Origin: Lachnoclostridium sp. UBA6558
GTDB lineage: Bacteria > Bacillota > Clostridia > Lachnospirales > Lachnospiraceae
Direction: 5' to 3'
Assembly (NCBI GenBank): GCA_002434335.1
Contig: DJJW01000095.1
Span: forward strand, 51,476-64,789
DNA length: 13,314 bases
Shown: in pieces, positions 1 to 8,223 of the stretch
How positions within the stretch are numbered: position 1 is the first letter of the stretch
How the letters are laid out: each line of letters begins with the position of its first letter
Position numbers and translations under genes: made by a program
Notes under the pieces: model-generated
The model's input: only the letters and a program-made list of their open reading frames with translations
The model's database searches: none
What the model was told of the DNA's origin: nothing

Positions 1-610
1 GGGCGATTGTTACTTTCGTTCCATCTAACTTCACATATTTAGAATCAACAACTGTATTATTAATGATCACCGCAACATCTGTTGCAACTGTTTTACCGGA
101 TCCTAAATTTACTGTAAAGCTGATATCTTCAGGATTTTCTTTATCAAAAGTTGTATCAACTTTTTTTGTAACATATGGGAGTCCTTTTTCAAATACGTAA
201 GTACTGTCAAGAACTGTCGTAACCTGATCAAGCGTATATAAATTCCCTTCAATAGCGAGTTTTGCAGTACCATTACTCATGACTACATAATCCACTGTAC
301 CGGTTTTTGTGGTAACTTTTCCGGCGGAATCTTTTGTACTGACTTCAACCTCCATACCCACCAGACCAAAAGCCTGATTGTTGGTAGTCGTAAGGTTTAG
401 ATTTTGCATCTGCTCCAACTGGGAGAAAGTTGCCAGCTGCTGAACAAACTGCGTATCCGTACTTGGATTCAAAGGATCCTGATACTTCATCTGGGTAACT
501 AAAAGCTGTAAAAATGCATTTTTGTCAAGTGATGAAGTTCCTGTTGTGTTAGTTGTTGTCGATGAACTTGTATCAACAACTTTACCATTTGATACTCCGA
601 GAACGCTCAT
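1..610 (-). CDS. flgD: Flagellar hook assembly protein FlgD (hook cap), 3' end outside the window
   Basis: FlgD caps the growing hook and lets FlgE subunits polymerise beneath it; it is exported and discarded later. The 203 visible codons show the family signature at residues 31-70: FLQLLVTQMKYQDPLNP, then QFVQQLATFSQLEQMQNLN. A Ser/Thr-rich export-type N-terminus (residues 13-27) precedes it. The ATG at 608-610 has AGGAGG (615-620) four bases upstream, and fliK ends 18 bases before it. The frame is open to the window edge, so the true C-terminus is unseen. The protein already exceeds the roughly 140-residue length of B. subtilis FlgD. The part after residue 85 is beta-rich and resembles the Tudor/Ig-like C-terminal region of longer FlgD proteins. 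It is the last operon gene visible; flgE would be expected next. Confidence 0.95.
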   Translation of the reverse strand, partial: MSVLGVSNGKVVDTSSSTTTNTTGTSSLDKNAFLQLLVTQMKYQDPLNPSTDTQFVQQLATFSQLEQMQNLNLTTTNNQAFGLVGMEVEVSTKDSAGKVTTKTGTVDYVVMSNGTAKLAIEGNLYTLDQVTTVLDSTYVFEKGLPYVTKKVDTTFDKENPEDISFTVNLGSGKTVATDVAVIINNTVVDSKYVKLDGTKVTIA

Positions 611-628
611 GCTTCCTCCTTCTTTTTC

Positions 629-2029
629 TTATACGGTATAATTAATGCTGCTTGTATTTTCATCCAGGTCGTTTATTCCCGCGGTTTCTGTTTCATCCTT
701 ATCAGAAAACGTATCATTAAGCTGGCTGATGTCTTTAAATAACTTGTTCTTTTGCTTGTTCTGGTCTTCTTTACCGCTTCCCTCACTAAATTCCTGACTC
801 TTGCGGTCAAACGCAGAATAAGATACCGTAACTTCGACATTTTCAACTTTTAAGCCCTGGTTGTTTAAATTTTCTTTGAATACCTGCAACTGGCTCTCAA
901 TAGCTTCTTTTGCTGTTTCAGTTCCGGTTACAAACTTAGCAGTAAGAATTCCGTCTTTTGCCACTACTGTAAGATTGATTCTTCCTAGATTTTCAGGATT
1001 TAACTGAAGCTCCATAGAAGTCTGTTCGGGTTTAATATTAATCCGGATAGCTTCTAAGATCTGACTGGTTATTTCTCTGATTTGCTGTGTTCTGGCCAGC
1101 TGATCGTTGAAAGCAACATCTTGTGTAGTTGTATTAACAGCAAGATTTTGAATCATAAGCTCTGAAGCTGATAAATTATGCTCCGCTTTACCATCACCGG
1201 ATTTTTTACTGTTCTCAGAACTCACAGCTGTTTCTGAATTAATTGACTTAACGACAGTAATATCAAACGCTTCCTGACCTGTAGAATTTTCTGCGGCAGT
1301 ATTTGTTTTCGTAGTACTATTAACAGTATTCATCTCCGCTGCTTGTTGTGTTAAGAGGGGAAGCTGCTCTTTCGAGATAGAAAATTGTTCTTTGATGGTA
1401 TCGCAAACCTTTAACAGCTCTTTTAAGTTATTACCCAACTCTTCATTGGTTAAAAAAGCCATACTATCATCATTGTTGCTTACCTGTAAGAGAAATTGCT
1501 TCAGATTATTTACATCCAGCAGATTTAAAGGAGTAAATCCCAGGGCTTCCAATGCTTTATCCATATCTTCTTCTGAAATACCCAACTTTTTCTGAATGCT
1601 GCTTTTTAATGCATTAAGAATATCTTCAATACTTGACAATCCTAAATCTTGTAGATCTAATAACTGTGCTGCATCCGTATTTAAGCTAGACGCTTCAGCT
1701 GCTTCTTCAAACTGATTAATATTATTTGCTGCAACTTCCGTATTTGGGGTAACAGTATTAGCTGCTTCATTAGCCGATACTTTATTCTCCTGATTTAGCA
1801 CTTTTTTCTGCGGTTGTTTATTATCTGGCGAAGAATCTGAAGATTCTTTTACAGCAGCAGTTCTTTCATCCGGTCCATTACTCTCCAGTTTATCCTTATT
1901 GCTTTTCAAACTTCCGGCAATTACATCATCAAAGGATTTCTGACTGGTTTTTGAAGTATTTTTAACCGAGCTTCCGCTGCTTGTACCTGCAAATAGCTGT
2001 GTAAAATTTGCCTTAACATTTTGCATCAT
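629..2029 (-). CDS. fliK: Flagellar hook-length control protein FliK
   Basis: FliK is secreted during hook growth, measures hook length and switches export specificity from hook to filament through FlhB. The 466-residue product has three parts. Residues 1-120 are low-complexity and rich in Ser, Asn, Lys and Thr. Residues 121-230 are predicted helical, with repeated LGLS/LGIS-type turns. Residues about 325-402 form the conserved Flg_hook domain, with the diagnostic LNPENLGRINLTV followed by LKVENVEVTVSYS. A hydrophilic tail of about 64 residues follows. Two adjacent ATG codons begin the frame (2029 and 2026), with AAAGGAGG upstream at suitable spacing for either. It lies between ylxF and flgD as in B. 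subtilis. The N-terminal half is poorly conserved in this family, so the identification rests on the C-terminal domain and position. Confidence 0.95.
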   Translation of the reverse strand: MMQNVKANFTQLFAGTSSGSSVKNTSKTSQKSFDDVIAGSLKSNKDKLESNGPDERTAAVKESSDSSPDNKQPQKKVLNQENKVSANEAANTVTPNTEVAANNINQFEEAAEASSLNTDAAQLLDLQDLGLSSIEDILNALKSSIQKKLGISEEDMDKALEALGFTPLNLLDVNNLKQFLLQVSNNDDSMAFLTNEELGNNLKELLKVCDTIKEQFSISKEQLPLLTQQAAEMNTVNSTTKTNTAAENSTGQEAFDITVVKSINSETAVSSENSKKSGDGKAEHNLSASELMIQNLAVNTTTQDVAFNDQLARTQQIREITSQILEAIRINIKPEQTSMELQLNPENLGRINLTVVAKDGILTAKFVTGTETAKEAIESQLQVFKENLNNQGLKVENVEVTVSYSAFDRKSQEFSEGSGKEDQNKQKNKLFKDISQLNDTFSDKDETETAGINDLDENTSSINYTV

Positions 2030-2063
2030 ACTTAGTTCCTCCTTTCTTTTATTATAATTTATA

Positions 2064-2112
2064 CTTAAGCAGGTGCAGTCCTGATCTTAATGGGACCGCA
2101 CAAACCTTAAGC
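2064..2112 (-). promoter_or_regulatory. Stem-loop in the ylxF-fliK intergenic gap
   Basis: Directly after the ylxF stop codon the transcript can fold into a 9-bp stem, GTGCGGTCC (2101-2093) with GGACTGCAC (2081-2073), around an 11-nt loop. The only non-Watson-Crick pair is G-U in the minus-strand RNA; in plus-strand RNA it would be an A-C mismatch. The stem is flanked by two copies of CTTAAG (2064-2069 and 2106-2111), which could extend it. No T-run follows, so it does not look like an intrinsic terminator. A processing, stability or translational role is inference. Confidence 0.5.
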
Positions 2113-2889
2113 CTAGTTATCACCTGCCAGCTGAGCATCCATATCTATCATTTTCTTTGTAATTTTTGCTGCAGCTGTTGTGTCCATAGCAGCTAGTATG
2201 GAAGAACTTTCTGATGCTCTCATACTTAATAACATCTGTGCCACCGTCTCAATATCTGCCGTCATAGTTTCTAATATCTTTGCCGCTGCATCTGGTTTCA
2301 TTTTTCTGTATATCTCAGCCTTTTCTTTAATAGCTTCAGAATACTGCAGCTGCTCTACAACCTGTCTGTAGATTTCTTCCGCATTAGCGGGATCTATACT
2401 TTCGTAATAAGCTTTATACTCTTCAATACTGGGTGCCTGGTCGGCAAATACTACTTTTTCATCAAATTCCTTCACTCTGGCTTCAAAGGCCTCTTGGTCT
2501 GCTTCATAGACTTTGAGTTTTTCGATTTCAGCCTGTTGGTCGGTTATAGTCTTATCAGATGCTTCTTTGCTGCCAGTCAAATCTTCTACTTCACCCTCTA
2601 GTTCTTTAATGCGGTCTATCGCCTCTTCTAAAGAGGTATATGGATAATCATTTTCATATGCCATCTGCTCTTCCGTAACATCAGGAAGAATCTTGTTAAC
2701 TACAGGTATATCTTTAATTAACGGTCTAAGAACAGAGGAACCAAGTCCATTAACATCTAATTTAACCAAAAGAGCAAATACAACCAGCCATATTAATATT
2801 ACAGAAAATACAATTAAGGCAACTATTATTCTGCTACCGATACTTCTTTCTTTCTCAGAGCCTTCTGCCCCTCTGTTTTTCTTTGCCAT
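2113..2889 (-). CDS. ylxF: YlxF-like membrane protein with MotE/MgtE-N-type C-terminal domain
   Basis: This 258-residue protein occupies the fliJ-ylxF-fliK slot of the fla/che operon. A basic N-terminus is followed by one strong transmembrane segment (residues about 20-42, rich in Ile, Val and Leu). A charged predicted coiled coil spans about 85-145. A small helical domain at about 185-248 (KAEIYRKMKPDAAAKILETM, then VAQMLLSM and ILAAMDTTAAAKITKKM) resembles MgtE N-terminal/MotE domains. In alpha-proteobacteria MotE is a periplasmic chaperone for the motor protein MotC; the Firmicute protein's role is not established. I chose the ATG at 2887-2889 because AGGAGG (2897-2902) lies seven bases upstream. 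The ATG at 2895 would leave only one base. The ribosome binding site overlaps the fliJ stop codon, suggesting coupled translation. The identity is secure by position and domain layout; the function is not. Confidence 0.8.
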   Translation of the reverse strand: MAKKNRGAEGSEKERSIGSRIIVALIVFSVILIWLVVFALLVKLDVNGLGSSVLRPLIKDIPVVNKILPDVTEEQMAYENDYPYTSLEEAIDRIKELEGEVEDLTGSKEASDKTITDQQAEIEKLKVYEADQEAFEARVKEFDEKVVFADQAPSIEEYKAYYESIDPANAEEIYRQVVEQLQYSEAIKEKAEIYRKMKPDAAAKILETMTADIETVAQMLLSMRASESSSILAAMDTTAAAKITKKMIDMDAQLAGDN

Positions 2890-2900
2890 TTCCATTCCTC

Positions 2901-3347
2901 CTAATTGGTAGGATTATTATATTTAAAGCTTACCAGCTCATCTACTTCTTTTCTTTCCCCGGAAGCAAGTTCCATGAAAAATACTTCTTTTGCATTTTCC
3001 TTCAGCTTTTCATGGGTTTTTCTTTCCAGCATTGCAAGATTTAGTTTCTGTCTTGCAAGTTCAACCTGCTGTTCTGCTTTTTTTACCGCCAGTTCCTGCA
3101 GCTTTATGTCTTTCTTTACGGATTCTGCAGCCTCTGTATATTCTCTTAGCTTCTTTATATCAAGCTTCTTCATTCTTGATTCTTTATTTCTATTTATATA
3201 TTCCTCTAATAAATTCCTCAAATAAAGTAGCTTTTCTTCCTCTGTCATCAGCTTTCTTCTGGCATGCCCATATTCCGTTTTCGCCTGATCTTCCATTTTA
3301 TATTTAATGCCCAGGATATTCTCCATCTTATAGATAAACTTTGCCAT
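2901..3347 (-). CDS. fliJ: Flagellar export protein FliJ (soluble export chaperone)
   Basis: FliJ is the small coiled-coil stalk of the flagellar type III export ATPase. It docks into the FliI hexamer and helps couple ATP hydrolysis and proton motive force to export. The 148-residue product is almost entirely charged heptad-like helix (for example EEEKLLYLRNLLEEYINRNK, then KKAEQQVELARQKLNLAMLE), and the length is normal for the family. The start FIYKMENILGIKYKMEDQAK matches the typical FliJ opening. AAAGG (3355-3359) lies seven bases before the ATG. It follows fliI by 33 bases, and its stop overlaps the ylxF ribosome binding site. FliJ sequences diverge strongly, so context contributes much of the certainty. 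Confidence 0.9.
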   Translation of the reverse strand: MAKFIYKMENILGIKYKMEDQAKTEYGHARRKLMTEEEKLLYLRNLLEEYINRNKESRMKKLDIKKLREYTEAAESVKKDIKLQELAVKKAEQQVELARQKLNLAMLERKTHEKLKENAKEVFFMELASGERKEVDELVSFKYNNPTN

Positions 3348-3380
3348 TAAACGACCTTTCCCGGCAGGACTCCAAGTACA

Positions 3381-4691
3381 CTAATCTTCAAATAAATTTA
3401 GAAGCTCCTCCGTTATCGTGCCAAAATCAAATTTCTCATGAACACCCTGTCTTAAAAAGTTGTTAACTGCTTCTATCTTTGTTATTGCATAATCTATATT
3501 TTTATTTGAGCCGTTTTTATAGGCACCTATATTTATTAAATCTTCTGCTTCTGTATAGGTTGCCAGTACATTCTTTAGCTTACCTGCCGCTTCTTTATGC
3601 TCTGAAGTTGCTACTGCCGACATAACACGGGAAATACTCTGCAGAACATCAATGGCCGGATAATGGTTCTTGTTGGCCATCTTTCTGGTCAACATAATAT
3701 GACCGTCAAGAATACCTCTGGCAGTATCGGTGATTGGTTCGTTGAAATCGTCTCCATCTACTAAAACTGCATATAAGCCTGTAATAGAACCTTTATCTGA
3801 GTTCCCAGCCCGTTCTAATAATTTGGGCATTTCTGAGTAAACACTTGGCGGATACCCTCTTGATACAGGCGGTTCTCCGGAGGCAAGGCCAATTTCACGC
3901 TGAGCCATGGAAAACCTTGTAAGGTTATCCATCATAAAGAGAACATCTTTACCCTGGTCCCTGAAATACTCTGCAATAGCTGTTGCTGTTTTAGCTGCTT
4001 TATTTCTGATAAGAGCCGGTTTATCGGATGTTGCTACCACAACTACTGAGCGCCGCATGCCTTCTTCACCCAGATCCCTTTCCAAAAACTCTCTTACTTC
4101 CCTGCCACGCTCGCCGATAAGAGCAATAACATTAATATCAGCTTTTGTATTTCTGGCAAACATTCCCATGAGTGTACTCTTACCAACACCACTACCGGCA
4201 AAGATTCCTATTCTTTGTCCCTTTCCGACGGTTATCATACCATCCACGGCCTTTACGCCTAAGGGCAATACCTCATCAATAATCTTTCGCATTAACGGGT
4301 CCGGAGGCTGAGCTTCTACAGAATACTCCGCTGTAGCTTTCAGTTCCGACTTATCAATAGTTCTTCCCAAACCATCCAGTGTCTTACCAAGCAGCTCATC
4401 ACCCACCGAAACATTTAATGGTCTGCCCGTAGATTCAACAGTGCTGCCGACACCTACACCTTCAATACTATCATAAGGCATAAGCAGAATACGATTTTCA
4501 CGAAATCCTACCACCTCTGCCATAATGGTCTGAGATTTATCTGAAGAAACAATGATACAAAGGTCATTTAAATTCGCTTTAGGTCCGATGGATTCGATTG
4601 TAAGACCTACAACCTTAACAACTTTACCCAGTTGCTTCTCATAAGTTCTATCCAACAAAATATCATATTTATTTAAGGTAGCCAAACTCAT
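3381..4691 (-). CDS. fliI: Flagellum-specific ATP synthase FliI (export ATPase)
   Basis: FliI hydrolyses ATP at the cytoplasmic face of the export gate and works with FliH and FliJ to unfold and deliver flagellar substrates. It is related to F1-ATPase beta. Numbering from the chosen start, the protein has Walker A GSGVGKST at 166-173, LIGERGREVREF at 191-202, Walker B LFMMD at 251-255, and the F1/FliI signature PPSVYSEMPKLLERAG at 281-295. The frame is open upstream to ATGs at 4724 and 4709. I chose the ATG at 4689-4691 because AAAGAGG lies just before it, although the gap is short at four bases. It also gives 436 residues, close to the 438 of B. subtilis FliI, with the N-terminus aligning. 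A 79-base gap to fliH contains no clear signal. Confidence 0.95.
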   Translation of the reverse strand: MSLATLNKYDILLDRTYEKQLGKVVKVVGLTIESIGPKANLNDLCIIVSSDKSQTIMAEVVGFRENRILLMPYDSIEGVGVGSTVESTGRPLNVSVGDELLGKTLDGLGRTIDKSELKATAEYSVEAQPPDPLMRKIIDEVLPLGVKAVDGMITVGKGQRIGIFAGSGVGKSTLMGMFARNTKADINVIALIGERGREVREFLERDLGEEGMRRSVVVVATSDKPALIRNKAAKTATAIAEYFRDQGKDVLFMMDNLTRFSMAQREIGLASGEPPVSRGYPPSVYSEMPKLLERAGNSDKGSITGLYAVLVDGDDFNEPITDTARGILDGHIMLTRKMANKNHYPAIDVLQSISRVMSAVATSEHKEAAGKLKNVLATYTEAEDLINIGAYKNGSNKNIDYAITKIEAVNNFLRQGVHEKFDFGTITEELLNLFED

Positions 4692-4770
4692 ATAACCTCT
4701 TTCCCGCATGTCATTTTTGTTCATGAAGTCATCTATACTTCCCAGTAATCAGTGGATGCTTTCATAAATA

Positions 4771-5589
4771 TTATAAATTGTCATTTGAAAGTAATATGAT
4801 ATCTTTTCTTAGATTTTCTAACTGTGTATCAAGGCTGCAATCCACAATACCGGTTTCCATGTCAATAATACACTGGTTTTGAAGGAGGTTCTTGTCAACT
4901 GCTATATCCAGTTCAATACTGTCACTAACAATTTCAAGTAATTTTGGTTTAAACGCCAGAACCTCTTCATAATCCTCTTTTGATACCTTTATATGATAGA
5001 ATTTACTGTTATCTCCATGCAAAATTGCTCTGTGCAGTAAATGTGTTATTACACCTGTTTTATCTTCCACAGATACACTGGTTACTTTTTCTATTAACCT
5101 TGCCATAATCCCGGCAAATTCCGGTTCCAAGGACGCTGCCTTTTCTTCATATTCTACAAGAAGTTTTCTCTTTAGTTCTTCATATTCCTTCTGCTTTATG
5201 AAAGCTTCCTGCATTCCTCTTTGTAGTCCTTCTTCATAGCCCTTTTTTTCAGCATCCTCATATAGTTTCTTACTATAGGCTCTGCTTTCTTCTTCTGCGG
5301 TTCTACGAATCAGAGCTGCTTCTTCTTCTGCCTTGGCTATCATATCCTCTAAACGGATCCTGAGTTCTTCTTCACTTAACTTAGGCTCTTCCTCTTCAAT
5401 TACAGGAGCATCTATACCAAGTACGAAGCCTTCAGCAGTTGCAGCAGTTTCTTCTTTATTAATAAGCTGCACCTGTGGTCTGTTAGCAAAATTGATAATG
5501 CGGAATTCTTCACTTCTTTCATTGGAATCCACTACAAACTTATTTTCCCCGGTTAATGCTACATATCTGGATTTAATAAGATTAGACAA
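4771..5589 (-). CDS. fliH: Flagellar assembly protein FliH (FliI regulator), TTG start
   Basis: FliH binds FliI, restrains its ATPase activity and tethers it to the C-ring. The 272-residue product has an acidic linker (about 60-75) and a long charged coiled coil (about 72-155). Its GYEEGLQRGMQEA segment at 117-129 is the typical FliH Gly/Glu pattern. The C-terminal FliI-binding domain ends in the recognisable IIDMETGIVDCSLDTQLENL (241-260). The start is TTG at 5587-5589, eight bases inside the end of fliG. It is supported by GGAGGTGA (5598-5605) at eight-base spacing and by the lack of a better in-frame start. That ribosome binding site also encodes the glycine-rich tail of FliG. Coupled translation with fliG is likely. 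N-terminal sequences of FliH vary widely, so the call rests on the C-terminal motif and position. Confidence 0.92.
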   Translation of the reverse strand: MSNLIKSRYVALTGENKFVVDSNERSEEFRIINFANRPQVQLINKEETAATAEGFVLGIDAPVIEEEEPKLSEEELRIRLEDMIAKAEEEAALIRRTAEEESRAYSKKLYEDAEKKGYEEGLQRGMQEAFIKQKEYEELKRKLLVEYEEKAASLEPEFAGIMARLIEKVTSVSVEDKTGVITHLLHRAILHGDNSKFYHIKVSKEDYEEVLAFKPKLLEIVSDSIELDIAVDKNLLQNQCIIDMETGIVDCSLDTQLENLRKDIILLSNDNL

Positions 5590-6592
5590 CTATCTCATCA
5601 CCTCCACCCCTGGAAATAATAATCTCAGCGGAGTCCTCTAACTTTCTAATAATATTAACAATCTTCTGCTGCGCTTCTTCAACATCTTTCAGACGAACAG
5701 GACCCATAAATTCCATATCCTCTCTGATCATTGCAGCAAGACGTTTTGACAGGTTATTGAATACAACATTCTGTACTTCTTCATTGGAAGCTTTTAAGGC
5801 AACTGCTAATTCATTATTATCAACCTCACGAAGAACTCTCTGAATGGAACGGTCATCCAGGGTAAGGATATCTTCAAATACAAACATCTTTCTCCTGATT
5901 TCATCCGCTAATTCTGGTTCTTCAATTTCCAGAGTTTCCATAATGTGTTTCTCTGTACCTCTGTCAACAGTATTTAAGATTGATACGATAGAGTCCACAC
6001 CACCGACAATGGTGTAATCCTGATTAACAAGTGAGGATAACTTACGTTCCAGTACTCTTTCCACTTCCTTAATAACATCAGGTGATGTACGATCCATCTG
6101 CGCTATACGTTTTGCTACATCGGCCTGCTTATCTGGTGCAAGTGCCGAGATAATAGCTGAAGCCTGACCGGAGGATAAATAAGAAAGAATTAACGCAATA
6201 GTCTGTGGATGCTCATCCTGTATAAAGTTAAGCATCTGACTTGCATCTGCTTTTCTGACAAATTCAAAAGGTCTAACCTGCAAGGATGCTGTCAGCTTAC
6301 CAATAACATCCTTTGCCTTGTCTTCACCAAGTGCTTTTTCCAGAAGCTCCTTCGCATACGCAATACCACCTTCTGCAATATATTGCTGTGCCAAACAGAT
6401 TTCATAAAATTCATCCAGAACCTGTTCCTTGGTTGAGGGGTTTACACTTCTGGTATTTGCTATTTCCAGTGTTAACTGCTCTATTTCATCTTCTTTTAAA
6501 TGCTTAAAGATACTTGCTGATTTCTCAGGTCCTAAGGATATAAGGAGAACTGCAGCTTTTTGTACGCCTGATATTTCTAAATTCTTTGACAT
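5582..6592 (-). CDS. fliG: Flagellar motor switch protein FliG
   Basis: FliG forms the rotor part of the C-ring. Its N-terminal domain binds the FliF tail, its middle domain binds FliM, and its C-terminal charged helix meets the stator to make torque. At 336 residues it matches the usual length. Visible signatures are SGVQKAAVLLISLG (8-21), the middle-domain EHPQTIALILSYL (127-139), and the torque-helix region MFVFEDILTLDDRSIQRVLREV (236-257) with charged residues in place. The frame is open to ATGs at 6613 and 6604, the latter overlapping the fliF stop as TGATG. I chose the ATG at 6590-6592 because GGAGG (6598-6602) lies five bases upstream and MSKNLEISGVQKAA aligns with other FliG starts. 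Its 3' end overlaps fliH. Confidence 0.97.
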   Translation of the reverse strand: MSKNLEISGVQKAAVLLISLGPEKSASIFKHLKEDEIEQLTLEIANTRSVNPSTKEQVLDEFYEICLAQQYIAEGGIAYAKELLEKALGEDKAKDVIGKLTASLQVRPFEFVRKADASQMLNFIQDEHPQTIALILSYLSSGQASAIISALAPDKQADVAKRIAQMDRTSPDVIKEVERVLERKLSSLVNQDYTIVGGVDSIVSILNTVDRGTEKHIMETLEIEEPELADEIRRKMFVFEDILTLDDRSIQRVLREVDNNELAVALKASNEEVQNVVFNNLSKRLAAMIREDMEFMGPVRLKDVEEAQQKIVNIIRKLEDSAEIIISRGGGDEIVV

Positions 6593-6603
6593 ATTCCCCT
6601 CCA

Positions 6604-8199
6604 TCAACCCCATTCATCGTTTAGCCAGTTACGCAGCAACTGAGCTACCGCTTCCGGGTTCTCGTCCACAAATTTCTCGATCATCTTCTTTGCTTCTGAC
6701 TTCTCGCTGAACTCGATATCTTCTAATGATTGATTTTCCTTAGTTGTTGCTAACAGCTGTTCTACTGAAAGTTCAGGTTCAAGCTCTGTAACTTCCGCAG
6801 GTGCTGTTCCTTTAAATACTACAAATATCAACAGACCCACTATACCTACTGCAAGAAGAATCTGCAGATAGAAGGACCAGTCTCTTGGAGTCGTTTGAGT
6901 AGGAACAAAGACTGATTGCTGATATGCTATAATTGAAATTTTATCCGTAGATATACCTGTTGCCAGTGAAACTGCATTGTAAACCTCTTCATCTACAGTT
7001 ATTTTCACAGGCTCCTTGTTTTCCATTACATACTGATCAAAGGTCTTGTCATTAAGATCACCTCTGAGTTTTAACTCTTCCTCGGTAACGGTAACAACTT
7101 TTGTCATTACAATACTTCCTGAAGATTCTTCCGGTATTACAGCACCTACTTCATATTCAGTGTTAGTTACCCTTTCACTGGGCAGGTACTTAATTTGTAC
7201 AGTGGAGGAGGAAGAATCATTGCCTGTACCGTTGTCAACTTCATAAGCTGTTTCATCATTGGAATCTGTTCCAGGGGTGCCACCGCTGGTTTGATTGGTG
7301 TTCTTTGTGTCATAAGAATAATACTCACTATATAAACCTTGATCCTGACCATCTGCCGGAATCTTTTCATTATACAATTGAGTAACTTTATCCATATTAA
7401 GTTTCCAATTGAACATTGGCTGCACATCTGTGTACCCAAGTTTTAACATTAACATGTAAATATTGTTGTTATAAGTGTTTTGAAGTTTCTCTTTATATTC
7501 CAGTACAGAATTGGCGCTTCCCGTGTAAAGATCATCTTTACCGCCAAATAAGAGCGCTCCATTCTGATCTATTATCTTAATCTTATCAGTAGATTCATTT
7601 CCAATAGCAGCAGCTACGTATTCTGCAACAGCAGCAGCATTGGAAACGTCAAATTCATCTGTTATAGTCAAGGCCACACTGGCCGGTAAATCCTGCTTTT
7701 CGGTCAAAACGCTGTATGTGGTATCAGATGGCACATAAGTTACCTGAGCCTCTTTGATACCTTTCATTTTTATAAGATAATTTCTGATTTCTGTCTGCAC
7801 ATATAAATGATTCTTTAAATTACGATCACTGTTGGTGGTACTCAAATCATTCTTCACCAACTGATCCATGGTTAATCCTGTTGTGGGAACGTCACTACTG
7901 TATACCAGTAAAAGCGCATCAGAGAATTTGTCCTTATCCACATCGATAGTCATACCATCACTGCTTAATTTATAGGCGATTGCTTCATCTTTCAACAGAC
8001 CTGCGATTGTGCTAACGTCTTTTTTATTCTCGCCTGTAAATAACTCTTTATATTCAGTCCTGTTCAATACGGTAACCAATATGACAAGGGCCAGAAAAAT
8101 AGTAGCAACAACTCCGATAATAATCGTTTTCTGTTTGCTGGTGTATTTATTCCATTGGTTAAGCAACTGAACCGGTACTTGCTTTAGTCTGTCAATCAT
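6604..8199 (-). CDS. fliF: Flagellar MS-ring protein FliF
   Basis: FliF assembles the MS-ring in the cytoplasmic membrane, the platform for rod, switch and export gate. The 531-residue protein has transmembrane segments at about 25-45 and 442-461. Between them lie the ring-building domains (for example QVTYVPSDTTYSVLTEKQDLPASVALT, in two parts at 152-162 and 163-178). A Gly/Ser/Asp/Thr-rich low-complexity stretch at about 298-333 is common in FliF between its beta-collar strands. The cytoplasmic tail ends in FVDENPEAVAQLLRNWLND, the conserved FliG-binding helix. AAGGAG (8207-8212) precedes the ATG by seven bases. The stop overlaps an upstream in-frame ATG of fliG, but the preferred fliG start is 11 bases downstream. 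All domains are present with no sign of disruption. Confidence 0.97.
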   Translation of the reverse strand: MIDRLKQVPVQLLNQWNKYTSKQKTIIIGVVATIFLALVILVTVLNRTEYKELFTGENKKDVSTIAGLLKDEAIAYKLSSDGMTIDVDKDKFSDALLLVYSSDVPTTGLTMDQLVKNDLSTTNSDRNLKNHLYVQTEIRNYLIKMKGIKEAQVTYVPSDTTYSVLTEKQDLPASVALTITDEFDVSNAAAVAEYVAAAIGNESTDKIKIIDQNGALLFGGKDDLYTGSANSVLEYKEKLQNTYNNNIYMLMLKLGYTDVQPMFNWKLNMDKVTQLYNEKIPADGQDQGLYSEYYSYDTKNTNQTSGGTPGTDSNDETAYEVDNGTGNDSSSSTVQIKYLPSERVTNTEYEVGAVIPEESSGSIVMTKVVTVTEEELKLRGDLNDKTFDQYVMENKEPVKITVDEEVYNAVSLATGISTDKISIIAYQQSVFVPTQTTPRDWSFYLQILLAVGIVGLLIFVVFKGTAPAEVTELEPELSVEQLLATTKENQSLEDIEFSEKSEAKKMIEKFVDENPEAVAQLLRNWLNDEWG

Positions 8200-8223
8200 A
8201 TTACAGCTCCTTCAGTTCCATCA

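Noticed and set aside
3907..4311. 134-codon plus-strand open frame opposite fliI
   Set aside because: It lies wholly antisense to a conserved ATPase gene, shows no domain or good ribosome binding site, and is explained by the codon bias of fliI. The same applies to the other plus-strand open frames.
4692..4724. Longer fliI starting at 4724 or 4709
   Set aside because: Neither ATG has a well-placed ribosome binding site, and the start at 4691 reproduces the normal FliI length and N-terminal alignment.
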